Assembly (NCBI GenBank): GCA_963748295.1
Contig: CAVVIH010000003.1
Span: 248,001 to 312,000 of the forward strand
Direction of reading: 5' to 3'
DNA: 64,000 nucleotides
Origin: CAVVIH01 sp963748295
GTDB lineage: Bacteria > Acidobacteriota > Vicinamibacteria > Vicinamibacterales > 2-12-FULL-66-21
In this document: piece after piece, positions 8,931 to 18,292 of the stretch
How positions within the stretch are numbered: the first letter of the stretch is position 1
Layout: every line of letters starts with the position of its first letter
Notes under the pieces: generated by a model
What the model was told of the DNA's origin: nothing
Seen by the model: the letters and a program-made list of their open reading frames with translations, nothing else
The model's database searches: none
Position numbers and translations under genes: made by a program

Positions 8931-11488
8931 TGCTGAGCGGATTGGTCGGCGACCTGCGGCTCGCCGTTTCGTTCGATGCAAGGTCTGCTCCAGGCGGTGA
9001 CGAGCGCGGCGCTCCTCACGCTGGCGCTTGGCATCGGCGCGACCACGGCGATCTTTTCGGTCGCCAACGGGCTGGCGCTGCGGCCGCTGCCGGTCAGGAA
9101 CCCGCAGGATCTCGTCACCATCACCTCGGACGACGCCCCTGCGTTACGGTTTCCAGGCCGGCGGCGGGATGGAATCTACGCGATGTGGGAGCGGCTGCCG
9201 GCAGCGCGCCGACGCGTTCGAGGGCGCGTTCGCCTGGACCCTTCGAGCGTCTCGATCTCTCGGAGGGGGGCGAGATGCAGCCGGTCACCGGGCTCGTTCG
9301 CGAGCGGAAACTTCTTCGATACGCTCGGCGTCCCTGCCGTCATCGGTAGAACGTTTACGCCGGCTGACGATGTCCGCGGAGGTGGGCCTGATGGCGCGGT
9401 CGCCGTCATCAGCTGACAGACCTGTGGCGGCGCCGTTTCGGCGGCCGCCGCGATGTTGCTGGCATCGCGACTGCTCGTCGATCGGCGTCCCCGTGACGGT
9501 CGTGGGCGTCGCTCCGCGAGTGGTTCACCGGTCGTCGACGTCGGCCAGCCGTTCGAGGTCGCGATTCCATTCGGCGCCGGAGCGCTCAGGTGCGCGGCCA
9601 GTCGGTCGCTGGTCATCAACAGCGAGCGGGCGCTGGTTCTGACCGTGATACTGCGACTGAAGCCAGGCCAGGGGATTGCAGCGGCGACTGCCGCGCTGCG
9701 GACGCTGCAGCCGCAGATCGTCGGCCCTGACGCGCTCCCGCAGTTCCTGACAAGAACCCTTCGTGCATCGTCGATGCCTCGACAGGGCATCTCCGATCGG
9801 TCGCGGCTTGCGCCAGACAGTATCAGTATCCGCTCGTGATTCTCTCGATCGTCTCGGGGATCGTCCTCGTGATCGTCTGCCTGAACATCGCCAACCTGCT
9901 GCTATCGCGAGCGTCCACGCGGCGAGGCGACATCGAGTGTCCTGTCTCGCGCTTGGTGCGCCTGGCGTGGCGACTGGCCAGGCAGCAGCTGGTCGAGGCG
10001 CTGACGCTCACGGGAGCGCGGTGCCTGCGGGCGGGATGCTGTTTGCCGCGATGGGCCGAGCCGCGCGCTCATCGGCGTTGCTGCCGTTTGCCGAGGGGCT
10101 CGCTCTCGGTCGATGCTGCGACTCGACTGGCGGGTGATTCGGCTTCACCGTCGCCGTCGCCGCGTTCGCCGCCGTGTTGTGTCGGCGACCCTGCCGGCCC
10201 TGTACGCGACGCGCGTGCCGCCGATGGAGGCGCTGAGGGATGGAGACCGGACGTGCCTGGCGGTGCGACAGATCCGATCGGCTGCTGGTCCAGCGGGCTC
10301 GTGATCGTTCAGATGGCGCTGTCAATTGTGCTCCTTGCGGGCGCTGGCCTGTTCGTCAGGAACGGTGAATCGGCTGGTCAATGTGACCGCTCGGATTCGA
10401 GCCGCAGGGTACTGCTCGTGATCTCGGCGAGCACGGCGCGTTCGGCTGCCGGACCGGCACGACCCCGGCGCAGCTGCACTGGCGTCATGCTCGAGGCGGT
10501 GGCGGCGATCCCAGGCGTCGTGCAAGCGGCCGGGATCCGTCTGGACGCCGGCCGGCACAGGTGGCGGGGGACTGCTGACGGACGCCCGCGGACAGGCGTG
10601 CCGAGGTCGGACGGCAGGTCGCCTTCAATTTCATAACGCCCGGCTGGTTCGAAACCTACCGGACGCCGCGGTCAAGGCCGGGAGAAGAGTTCGAACCACG
10701 TGATGGCTCGAGCGCGCCGCGGGTCGCGCGTCGATCGAACGAGGCGCTTCGCCACAGCCTGTTGACCGAGGGCCAGCCCCTCGGGAGCACGATTCATGCG
10801 GGCCCGTGTGGTCGCGCCGGCTGCACGGTTGTCGGCGTCGTTGCGGACGCGGTGTACGGTCAGTCGCTTCGCGATGCGGCGCCACCGACGGTCTATCTGC
10901 CCCTGGCCCAGTCGGCCGGGCTTGCGCCGCCGGGCGCGCCGTTCCGTATCAGTCATGCGTGACGGCCGACGATCTCGCCGGACTTGATGCCCACACTCGC
11001 AGCCAGCCTCCGCGGCGCTCGAAGGGGGCGTCACGTTCACCTTTCGGCGGTCTCGAGCAGGACCTGAAGGCGTCGGTCGCGCAGGAGCGCCTGCTGGCGA
11101 TGCTGGCTGGATTCTTCGGCGCGATCGCGCCTGCTGCTTTCAGGCGTCGGGTTGTATGGCGTGAGTTCGCCAATGGCCACGGCCCGGCGGCGGGCGGAGA
11201 TCGGCATTCGCCTCGCGCTTGGCGGGCAGCCGCAGGTCATCGTCCTGCAGGGTATGCTGAAGCGAATCGCGCTGTTCGTCCTGGGCGGCGCCGTCCTCGG
11301 GCGTGTTGACCTCGCTGTGGCTCGTCGCGCTTCGTAGCGCCGTCTGCTGTACGGCCTCGCGCCGCAGGATCCGGCGACACGCTTGTCGCGTCGACGATCG
11401 GTCTCATGCTCGTCGTGCCGTCGCCGGATGGATTCCTGCCTGGCGCGCCACGCGGATCGATCCCGCGCAGGTGCTGCGCGAGGTCTAA
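8931..11488 (+). pseudogene. ADOP permease (MacB/FtsX type), heavily frameshifted
   Basis: Fragments of one ADOP protein appear in order but in all three frames. They are GLVGDLRLAV (8935), TLALGIGATTAIFSVANGLA (about 9020), SGNFFDTLGVPAVIGRTFTP (9306), IVCLNIANLLLSRAS (9870), VIVQMALSIVLLAGAGLFVR (10303), AEIGIRLALGGQPQVIVLQG (11196) and WIPAWRATRIDPAQVLREV at the end. Intact relatives are 800-900 residues with an N-terminal MacB periplasmic core domain and two FtsX blocks of transmembrane helices. At least eight frame changes are needed to join the pieces. The gene cannot make a permease as written. Confidence 0.8.
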
Positions 11489-11501
11489 GACCATTTCCCC
11501 C

Positions 11502-11531
11502 TTGACCGACCAATTTGGTCGGAGATACGCT
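11502..11531 (+). promoter_or_regulatory. Putative promoter with 17-bp palindromic operator, upstream of siderophore receptor
   Basis: CCGACCAATTTGGTCGG at 11506-11522 has perfect 8-bp arms around a single T. It lies in the 18-bp spacer between TTGACC (11502-11507) and TACGCT (11526-11531), about 75 bp upstream of the receptor ATG. The geometry is typical of a repressor site, for example TetR-like. No such repressor is adjacent. It could also be a short hairpin, but no T-run follows. Confidence 0.5.
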
Positions 11532-11598
11532 CATGAGCAGAAAGTGAGACTGTTCGCACTTTCACCGTCAGCTGTATCCGCACCGAAAGGGACTTCGC

Positions 11599-13957
11599 AT
11601 GCTCGGGGGTTGTCGTCGACGTCAGTCGGTATTCATCGGCTATCTACTTGCGCTTCTGTTATTTACGGGTTTATCGCCAGCTGCCGCGTCCGGAGCCTGA
11701 GCATCAAGCGGCCTTCCGTTTCGACATCGGCGCGGGGCCGCTCGACGGCGTGCTCGCCGCGTTCGAACGCGCCACCGGCATGGTCGTGTCACTTGCGCCG
11801 GCCCTGCGGGCCACGGCATCCAGCATCTATTCGCCGGGCGTAGCCGGCACCTACACCCCGGGGCAGGCGCTCGAACGCCTGCTGACGGGAACCGGGCTCG
11901 CATTCAGCTTGAGCGGCGCCAACGTCTACGCCATCGACGTCCGACCGGTATCGGAAAGCGTTGAAGTACATGCCAGCGCCTCCGATGCCGGGCCTTCCAT
12001 GACCGCCACCAAAACGCTCACGCCGCTGCGCGACGTGCCTCAGTCGGTCACCGTGATCACGCGCGGCATGATCGCCGAGCAGAGCATGCAGAGCATGGCC
12101 GATGTCGTGCGGTACGTTCCCGGCGTCGGCATGGCGCAAGGCGAGGGGAACCGGGATACGCCGGTCCTCCGCGGCAACAGCACGACGGCAGACTTCTTCG
12201 TCGACGGCGTCCGCGACGACGTCCAGTATTTCCGCGATCTCTACAACGTCGAGCGCGTGGAAGCGCTGAAGGGACCGAACGCGATGATCTTCGGACGCGG
12301 CGGCGCCGGCGGCGTCATCAATCGCGCCACCCGCCAGGCGGACTGGAATACGGCGCACGAGGTCGTCCTGCAAACCGGTTCGCACGCCAATCGCCGCGTG
12401 TCGTTGGATCTGGATCGTCCGCTCGGCACTGCCGTTGCCGCGCGGGTGACCGGCATGTACGAGAACTCGGATTCGTACCGCGGCGGCGTCGGCCTCGAGC
12501 GCTACGGTTTCAATCCAACGTTCGCGTTCAGCCTGGGCAGCGCGACGACGCTCCGGCTTGGCTATGAACATTTCCGCGACGATCGCACCGCCGATCGCGG
12601 GATTCCGTCGTTTGGCGATCGTCCGGTCGAAACCGCCGCATCGACCTTCTTCGGCGATCCGAATCAGAGCAATGCTTTCGTCACCGTCAATGCCTTCACC
12701 GCTGCCGTCGACCACAAATTCGACGGTCCGCTGCTGCTGCGCAACCGCACGTCGTTCGCGGATTACGACAAGTTCTACCAGAACGTCTATCCGGGGAGCG
12801 CCGTCAGCCCGGACGGGGCGACGGTGGCGCTGGCCGCCTACAACAATGCGACCGATCGCCGGAACTTCTTCAACCAGACGGATCTGAACGTGAACGCCTT
12901 GACCGGCCGCATCCGGCACGTCTTCCTGGCCGGCGCCGAATTCGGCCGGCAGGACACGGACAATCTGCGGAATACCGGCTACTTCACGTCGATCGGTCCG
13001 AACGTCACGGCCTTCACGGTGCCGGTCAGCGCGCCGACGGTCTCGGTGCCGTTGACGTTCCGGGCGAGCCCGACCGATGCCGATAATCACGGCATTGCCA
13101 CACTCGCGGCGGTATACGGGCAGGACCAGGTGGAACTGACGCGCCACGTCCAGGCCGTCGTCGGCCTGCGGTTCGATCGCTTCGAGGTGGACTTCCACAA
13201 CAATCGCACCGGCGCCGATTTCGCGAGCACCGACAATCTGCTGTCTCCGCGCGTCGGCGTCATCGTCAAGCCGCGCGATCCGATTTCGATCTACACGAGC
13301 TACAGCCTCACGTACGCGCCGCGTGCCGGCGAACAGCTGTCATCCTTGTCGCTGACCAACCAGTCGCTCGAACCGGAGAAGTTCACCAACTACGAGGTCG
13401 GCGCCAAGTGGGATATCCGCCCGTCGTTGTCGTTCACCGCTGCGGTCTACCGTCTCGACCGCAACAACGTCGTCATTCCCGATCCCACCGACGCGACGCG
13501 TTCGATTCTCGTGGACGGGCAGCGGACGAATGGCGTGGAGGTCGGCCTGAGCGGCCGGATCACGCGGTCGTGGAGCGCGGTCGGCGGGTATGCCTACCAG
13601 GACGGCCGTATTACGACGACGCTGTCGGCGAGCGCGCGGGAGGGCGCGCGGCTGGCGCAGGTGCCGCGCCATTCGTTCTCGCTCTGGAATCGTTACGACG
13701 TTACGCCGCGCTGGGGTCTTGGCGCCGGCATCGTCCATACCGGCGATGTGTTCACGTCAACCGACAACACCGTGATGCTGCCGGCCTTCACGCGTGTGGA
13801 CGGCGCCGTGTTCGTCAACCTCACGAGAACGCTGTCGGCGCAAATCAATCTGGAGAATCTGCTGGACGAGGACTATTACGCGTTCTCGCACAACAACAAC
13901 AACATCACGCCAGGGTCGCCTCGCGCGTTCCGGGTGGCGCTCGTCACGCGATTCTAG
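11599..13957 (+). CDS. TonB-dependent siderophore receptor with STN domain (frameshift behind the signal peptide)
   Basis: Ferric-siderophore type outer membrane receptor of about 785 residues. The mature part is open from about 11690. It holds a secretin/TonB N-terminal (STN) domain (FDIGAGPLDGVLAAFERATG), a plug (LRDVPQSVTVITRGMI, FVDGVRDDVQYFRDLYNVER, GPNAMIFGRGGAGGVINRAT) and a barrel ending RVALVTRF. An STN domain suggests transducer-type signalling to an anti-sigma factor, but none is adjacent. The only convincing signal peptide begins at ATG 11599 (hydrophobic core IGYLLALLLFTG) in another frame and hits TGA at 11698. One base lost or gained near 11690 joins it to the mature part. A TTG start at 11648 would lack a signal peptide. 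Confidence 0.88.
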
Positions 13958-13985
13958 AGGGGCTCTGACCCCCGCGTTGCTCCTC

Positions 13986-14426
13986 CTACGCCGCGACGCA
14001 GACCCGGGAGCTTTCCCAGAGAACCGATTCCTGTTCGAACGCCTTGCGGTACGCCTGGATGACCGCCTGCACCGACTGCCGCGCCGCTGCGCTGTCGGCG
14101 TGCACCAGCAGCAGCACCTTCGACTGCTCGTGATCGATGATGCCGGCCGGGTTCAGCCACTGACCCTCGGCCTGCCAGACGGTGAGGCCGTCGGGAAAAC
14201 GCTTGGTCACTTCATCGCGGAGGAAGATCTGCCACTCCAGCTCGCTGATCGAGCCTTTCGGCCGCGACAGCCCGAAGTACAGCGTCGTGCGGATCTGCGG
14301 AGCGGACGAGGCGCATTCCATCGTCACGCTGAATCCCTGGGCTCCGACCGGCGTCTGCCATTTCCCGCCCGCGACGAAACCGGCGCTGAACATCACCGCG
14401 AAAGACACGGCTACCAGTGCTCGCAT
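13986..14426 (-). CDS. DUF3574-family secreted protein
   Basis: 146 residues with a short signal peptide or anchor (ALVAVSFAVMFSAGFVAGG). The core is RTTLYFGLSRPKG, then EWQIFLRDEVTKRFPDGLTV, GQWLNPAG and EQSKVLLLVH, which match my recollection of DUF3574. The family's function is unknown. The gene is convergent with the siderophore receptor, 28 bp from its stop, and divergent from an AraC-type regulator. Nothing in the sequence suggests a substrate. Confidence 0.7.
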   Translation of the reverse strand: MRALVAVSFAVMFSAGFVAGGKWQTPVGAQGFSVTMECASSAPQIRTTLYFGLSRPKGSISELEWQIFLRDEVTKRFPDGLTVWQAEGQWLNPAGIIDHEQSKVLLLVHADSAAARQSVQAVIQAYRKAFEQESVLWESSRVCVAA

Positions 14427-14475
14427 CGAACGATCCTCCTCAATGTGACGTGATGCGCGATATTGTAGCGGGTTA

Positions 14476-15383
14476 GTGGGACCAAAGCTTGAGAAACTCG
14501 ACTACGTCGACCGCGTCAACCGCGCGATCGACTACGTCACCGAGAACCTTGCCCAGCCCATAAGGCTCGAAGACGTCGCCCGCGCCGCCTGTTTCTCGTC
14601 GTACCACTTCCACCGGATTTTTCGCGGCCTGATGGGCGAAACACTGGGGGACTTCATCAAGCGCGTCCGCCTCGAGCGCTCGGTGTATCTGCTGTCGCAT
14701 CGGAAGGGAACAACGCTCACGGAGATCGCCTTCGCGTGCGGATTCTCCTCGAGCTCCGACTTCTCGCGTTCGTTTCGCGCTCATTACGGCGTGCCGCCGC
14801 GCCGATTCGACGTCGAGCGGTTCCGCCGTGAGCGCAGGGATGAGATGCAGGCAGCGCTGTCAGTCGACCAGCGCCACAGGCTCGAACGCCTGCCGGAAGG
14901 GCCACAATCCGGACGGCTTCGTCGTCACCGTGCGCCATCTGCCGGCGCGGCGTGTGGCGTACATCCGCGTGCATCGTCCTTACGAGGGCGATCGCGTCCC
15001 GCAAGCCATCGCCCGACTCGTCGCGTGGGCCGAGGCGCGCGGCCTCGCCGACGGCCAGTGGCTGGGATATCAGTGGGACGATCCGGAAATCGTGCCTCTC
15101 GAAAAGTGTCGGTACGACGTGGGCCTCGAGGTTCCGGACGCGGTACCGCGCCGGCGAGGACGTGAGCATCACCACATTCGATGCGACACTTATCGCAGAG
15201 ATCGACATCAAGGGCTCGATCGACGTCGAGCTGCGGGCGCTATACTGGTTCTATCTGGCGTGGCTGCCGACCAGCGGGTATGCACCCGCGCATCAGCCGA
15301 TGTTCGAAGCCTGGAACGGCCGGCCCTTCGCGCACGGCATGGAGCACTTCGAGCTTCGCGCCCAGCTCCCGATTGTGACGTGA
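14476..15383 (+). CDS. AraC-family regulator with GyrI-like effector domain, two frameshifts
   Basis: An N-terminal AraC double HTH is clear (AIDYVTENLAQPIRLEDVAR, FHRIFRGLMGETLGDFIKRV, LTEIAFACGFSSSSDFSRSF). A GyrI/AraC_E_bind domain follows (FVVTVRHLPARRVAYIRVH, WLGYQWDDPEIVPLEKCRYD, FEAWNGRPFAHGMEHFELRA), giving about 300 residues when frames are joined. The frame changes are near 14895 and near 15140. The start is GTG 14476. Relatives such as Rob/SoxS-GyrI fusions sense cationic or amphipathic drugs. The gene ends a few bases before the truncated end of a convergent ADOP pseudogene. Confidence 0.75.
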
Positions 15384-15399
15384 GAAGGTGTGCTTATAT

Positions 15400-17721
15400 G
15401 CCGAATCGTCGGTCGGTTTCGCTCGCGTTTCCTGACGGACCGCGGCCGCAAGCGCCAGCGGCTCTGCCCGGGTCCGCACGAGCAGATCCACGCGCCCGTT
15501 CGGCGCGGGCACGTATGGTCCGAAATACTCGGGAACGGTCCGTCGCTCGAGTCCCTGGCGGTGCATGTCGCCAACGACCTCGACGATCTCGAACCAGTAG
15601 GTCTTGTTCGTCGGATCGATACAGAAGCGCTTGCCGATCGGATCCTCGCCGGGAAAGAACCGGCTGACGAACTGGTCGTTCACCACGACAGGCTCGGGAA
15701 CGGCGCGCCGCTCCTTCTCGGCGAGTGACAGCTGGGTCGTGACCGGGGACCAGAGCGCCCGGATCTTCTGCATCGAATCGGCGGGGGTCGGGAATCGCCC
15801 CCGGCGCAGCGGCACCCGCATGGCCGCGAAGAACCCGGGCGCTGACCGACCCTTCGTTCAACTCGGCGGTCAGCTCGGCTGGCGGCGCGCGAGGGAATCG
15901 TGATCGATTCGTTCGCGGCGCCGGCGATGAACAGGTCATCGACAGCGGCTGCGGCCTCGACGCCAGCTATCTTTCTGGCACCCGCGCTATCGAGCTCGTG
16001 CATCCGCTCCGTGCGTGCCTGCGCGCGCGCCGGCGCGATGACGGAGGTCTGCCTGCGCTCCTCCGCGGTCGGAGGCGGGTCGGATGGGAACTCGAGCCGC
16101 ATGGTGAGCACACCGCGCGGATCGAAGCCGGGATCGATCGACAACAGCCGGTCGAGGCTTCTGAGCAGGAGCACTGCGCCGGCCAGCAGCACGATTGCCA
16201 GCGCGCACTCCACCAGCACCATCACACCGCGGCCCTTCCGCACGCGAGCGGATTCGGCGCCCCGCCCACCCTCCTTCAGCACCTCGTCCGCCCTGGCGGC
16301 GGACAGCCGAAGTGCTGGCGCCGTGCCGAAGACGACCGCCGCGGCCACTGATGCGGCCGTGGTGACCAACAGCACGCGCAGGTCGAGAGAGAGCTCGTCG
16401 ATGCGCGGGACGAACGCCGCGGCGGCGGTACTGATACCCGCGTTCCCTTGCGGCGCCTGGACGGCCGCGCAGCTCGAGCTTCAAAACGAGGCCGCCCCGA
16501 CAATTACAAGGCGTTGTCGGTCCCGCCGAGGCCGGCGCACGACGAACTCGTGTGACGCTCGCGCCCTGGGCGAGCAGCAGATTGGCGACGTTGCGCACGC
16601 GACGAGCAGGACGAGCGCGGTCGCGGCCGCAGGAGCCGCCGCGCCGATTGCAGATGGGCGCGCAATTGAGTCGAGGATCGGCGTGACAGTGGTGTTGAAG
16701 CCCGGAAAGTCCGGAGCGGTGGTCGGGAACGTCGTCATCGAACTCGTGGCCGATGCGGTTCATGTCCTCACGTGCCGTACGACCGACACCCCCGGCGCGA
16801 GTCGCGCGATCGCCGTCCAGCGGCGTGCCCACTGCGGAAACCGCTCGTCGCTCTCACGCGCGAACCGCCAATATGTCGTCGCCGGCGTCCACATGTCCGT
16901 CTGCTTGTCGGGGAAGTAGAAGCCGACTGGCATCACGCCGACGATCGTGACCGTCCCGAGACCTCCCTTGGATGCGTCGTCGATCGTCAGGCCTCTGCCG
17001 ATCACGTCCGCCGCTCCGGCGAACTGACGCTGCCAGAACGAGTAGCTGATGACGATGACCGGCGCGCGCGCGGAAATGTCGGCGCTCGAGATCGCGCGTC
17101 CAGCAGGGGCGGGACGCGAAGAAAGTCGAAGAGGTTGCCGGACACCAGCGCGCTTCGCGCGCGACCGCGCCTGGCGGGGTTGTTCGTCATCGCCGCGACG
17201 CGCTGGGTCGTGTAGAACGCCACGTCGTCGAGCGTGCGATTCCTGGCTGCCCAGTCGGTGATCGTACGGTAGGCGGTCGGTTCTCGATGCAGCCCCCGGC
17301 GCACGTCGTCGGTCCATATCAGCACGAGGCGAGGCGCGTCGTGATAGGGGAGTGGACGAAGCATCACCGCATTGACCACGCTGAACATCACCGTGTTGGC
17401 GCCCGTGCCGAGCGCCAGCGTCAGCATGACGATCGCTGCGAAACCGGGATTGCGGCGGATTGCGCGCAAGGCGTATCGAACATCGCGCCACACGGTTTCG
17501 ACGTGCGCTTCCCATCCTCCCGAACGCACACGTTCCTTCGTCGACTCGATGCCGCCCATCTCCAACCGCGCGGCGCGCGCCGCCGCCTCGGGCGTCATGC
17601 CGGCGCGCACATGCGCCTCCGTCGCCAGGTTGAGGTAGTGCTGCACCTCGTCATCGAGCTCGCGCTCGACCGTTCCCCGACGAAACAACGCCCGCAGGCC
17701 GTCACCAATCGTGCGCAACAT
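15400..17721 (-). pseudogene. ADOP permease, frameshifted and lacking its C-terminal FtsX block
   Basis: The start is clear: the prefix domain (RRGTVERELDDEVQHYLNLA, MTPEAAARAARLEMGGIEST) and first helix (MLTLALGTGANTVMFSVVNA) are in frame from ATG 17721. The MacB core then changes frame near 17095 (VIVISYSFWQRQFAGAADVI, GVMPVGFYFPDKQTDMWTPA). Later pieces are ATALVLLVACA, VVFGTAPALRLSAARADEVL, LAIVLLAGAVLLLRSLDRLL and VVNDQFVSRFFPGEDPIGKR. Homology ends near 15400 (VDLLVRTRAEPLALAAAVRQE). The last roughly 130 residues with four predicted helices are absent, and the AraC gene abuts. Frameshifts plus truncation make this a real relic rather than only a base-calling problem. Confidence 0.78.
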
Positions 17722-17749
17722 GGCGTTTCTCCGTCTGTCTCCGCTCTGG

Positions 17750-18076
17750 TTACGCGTCGAGCAGCCGTGCGATCGCGGCGGCACGGCGGTTCCAGTCCGT
17801 TGCCTCGGCCTCCAGGCGCTTCCGCCCCTTGCGCGTCAGGCTGTAGTACTTGGCGCGGCGGTTGTTCTCGCTGGCACTCCATTCGCCGCTGATCAGTTCC
17901 TGCCGCTCCATCCGCTTGAAGGCGAGCAGCAGCGATCCTGGATTGACGCGGAAGACGCCCTGGCTGATCTGCTCGATCCGCTGGGTGACGCCGAAGCCGT
18001 GCATCGGCTCCAGGCTGAGACTCTTGAGGATCAGCATGTCGAGCGTGCCCTGGATGACGTCGGTCGAGTCGGACAT
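17750..18076 (-). CDS. PadR-family regulator (acidobacterial type), intact
   Basis: About 108 residues, complete. The winged HTH motifs are GTLDMLILKSLSLEPMHGFG, RIEQISQGVFRVNPGSLLLA and RMERQELISGEWSASENNRR, followed by AKYYSLTRKGRKRL. I choose ATG 18076 because GGAG lies six bases upstream; an in-frame GTG at 18091 has no such site. It lies 29 bp before the truncated ADOP gene it would have controlled. Two strong dyads upstream, one on the -35, indicate autorepression. The regulator is intact although its partner is wrecked. Confidence 0.9.
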   Translation of the reverse strand: MSDSTDVIQGTLDMLILKSLSLEPMHGFGVTQRIEQISQGVFRVNPGSLLLAFKRMERQELISGEWSASENNRRAKYYSLTRKGRKRLEAEATDWNRRAAAIARLLDA

Positions 18077-18097
18077 GGGGGACTCCGGCACCTGCTC

Positions 18098-18161
18098 CTC
18101 TTGGACACCAAGAGAGCGGCTGGGGCATGATGCGCGCGTGTCCTCTTGGATGTCAAGAGGA
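18098..18161 (-). promoter_or_regulatory. PadR autoregulated promoter with two operators
   Basis: Two related inverted repeats lie upstream of the PadR gene: CTCTTGGACACCAAGAG (18098-18114, perfect 6-bp half-sites CTCTTG/CAAGAG) and CCTCTTGGATGTCAAGAGG (18142-18160). On the minus strand TTGACA (18151-18156) lies inside the distal copy. After 18 bp comes CATCAT (18127-18132) as a weak -10. The proximal copy falls just downstream of the predicted start of transcription. A very similar arrangement precedes the PadR gene at 34614. Confidence 0.7.
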
Positions 18162-18292
18162 AGAAGCAGAGCGTGCCTCTACGGGGCGGACGAGTAGCGG
18201 GCGCGCTGCCACTTCGGCTCGTAGTTCAGCTTGAGCCGCGACCCGCGGGGTGGTTCGACAACGACGTGGAAGGCTTCGGGGTCGGGGGAAGC

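Noticed and set aside
11789..13198. 469-codon minus-strand frame inside the siderophore receptor
   Set aside because: Antisense shadow of the receptor barrel; no family motif, no ribosome-binding site.
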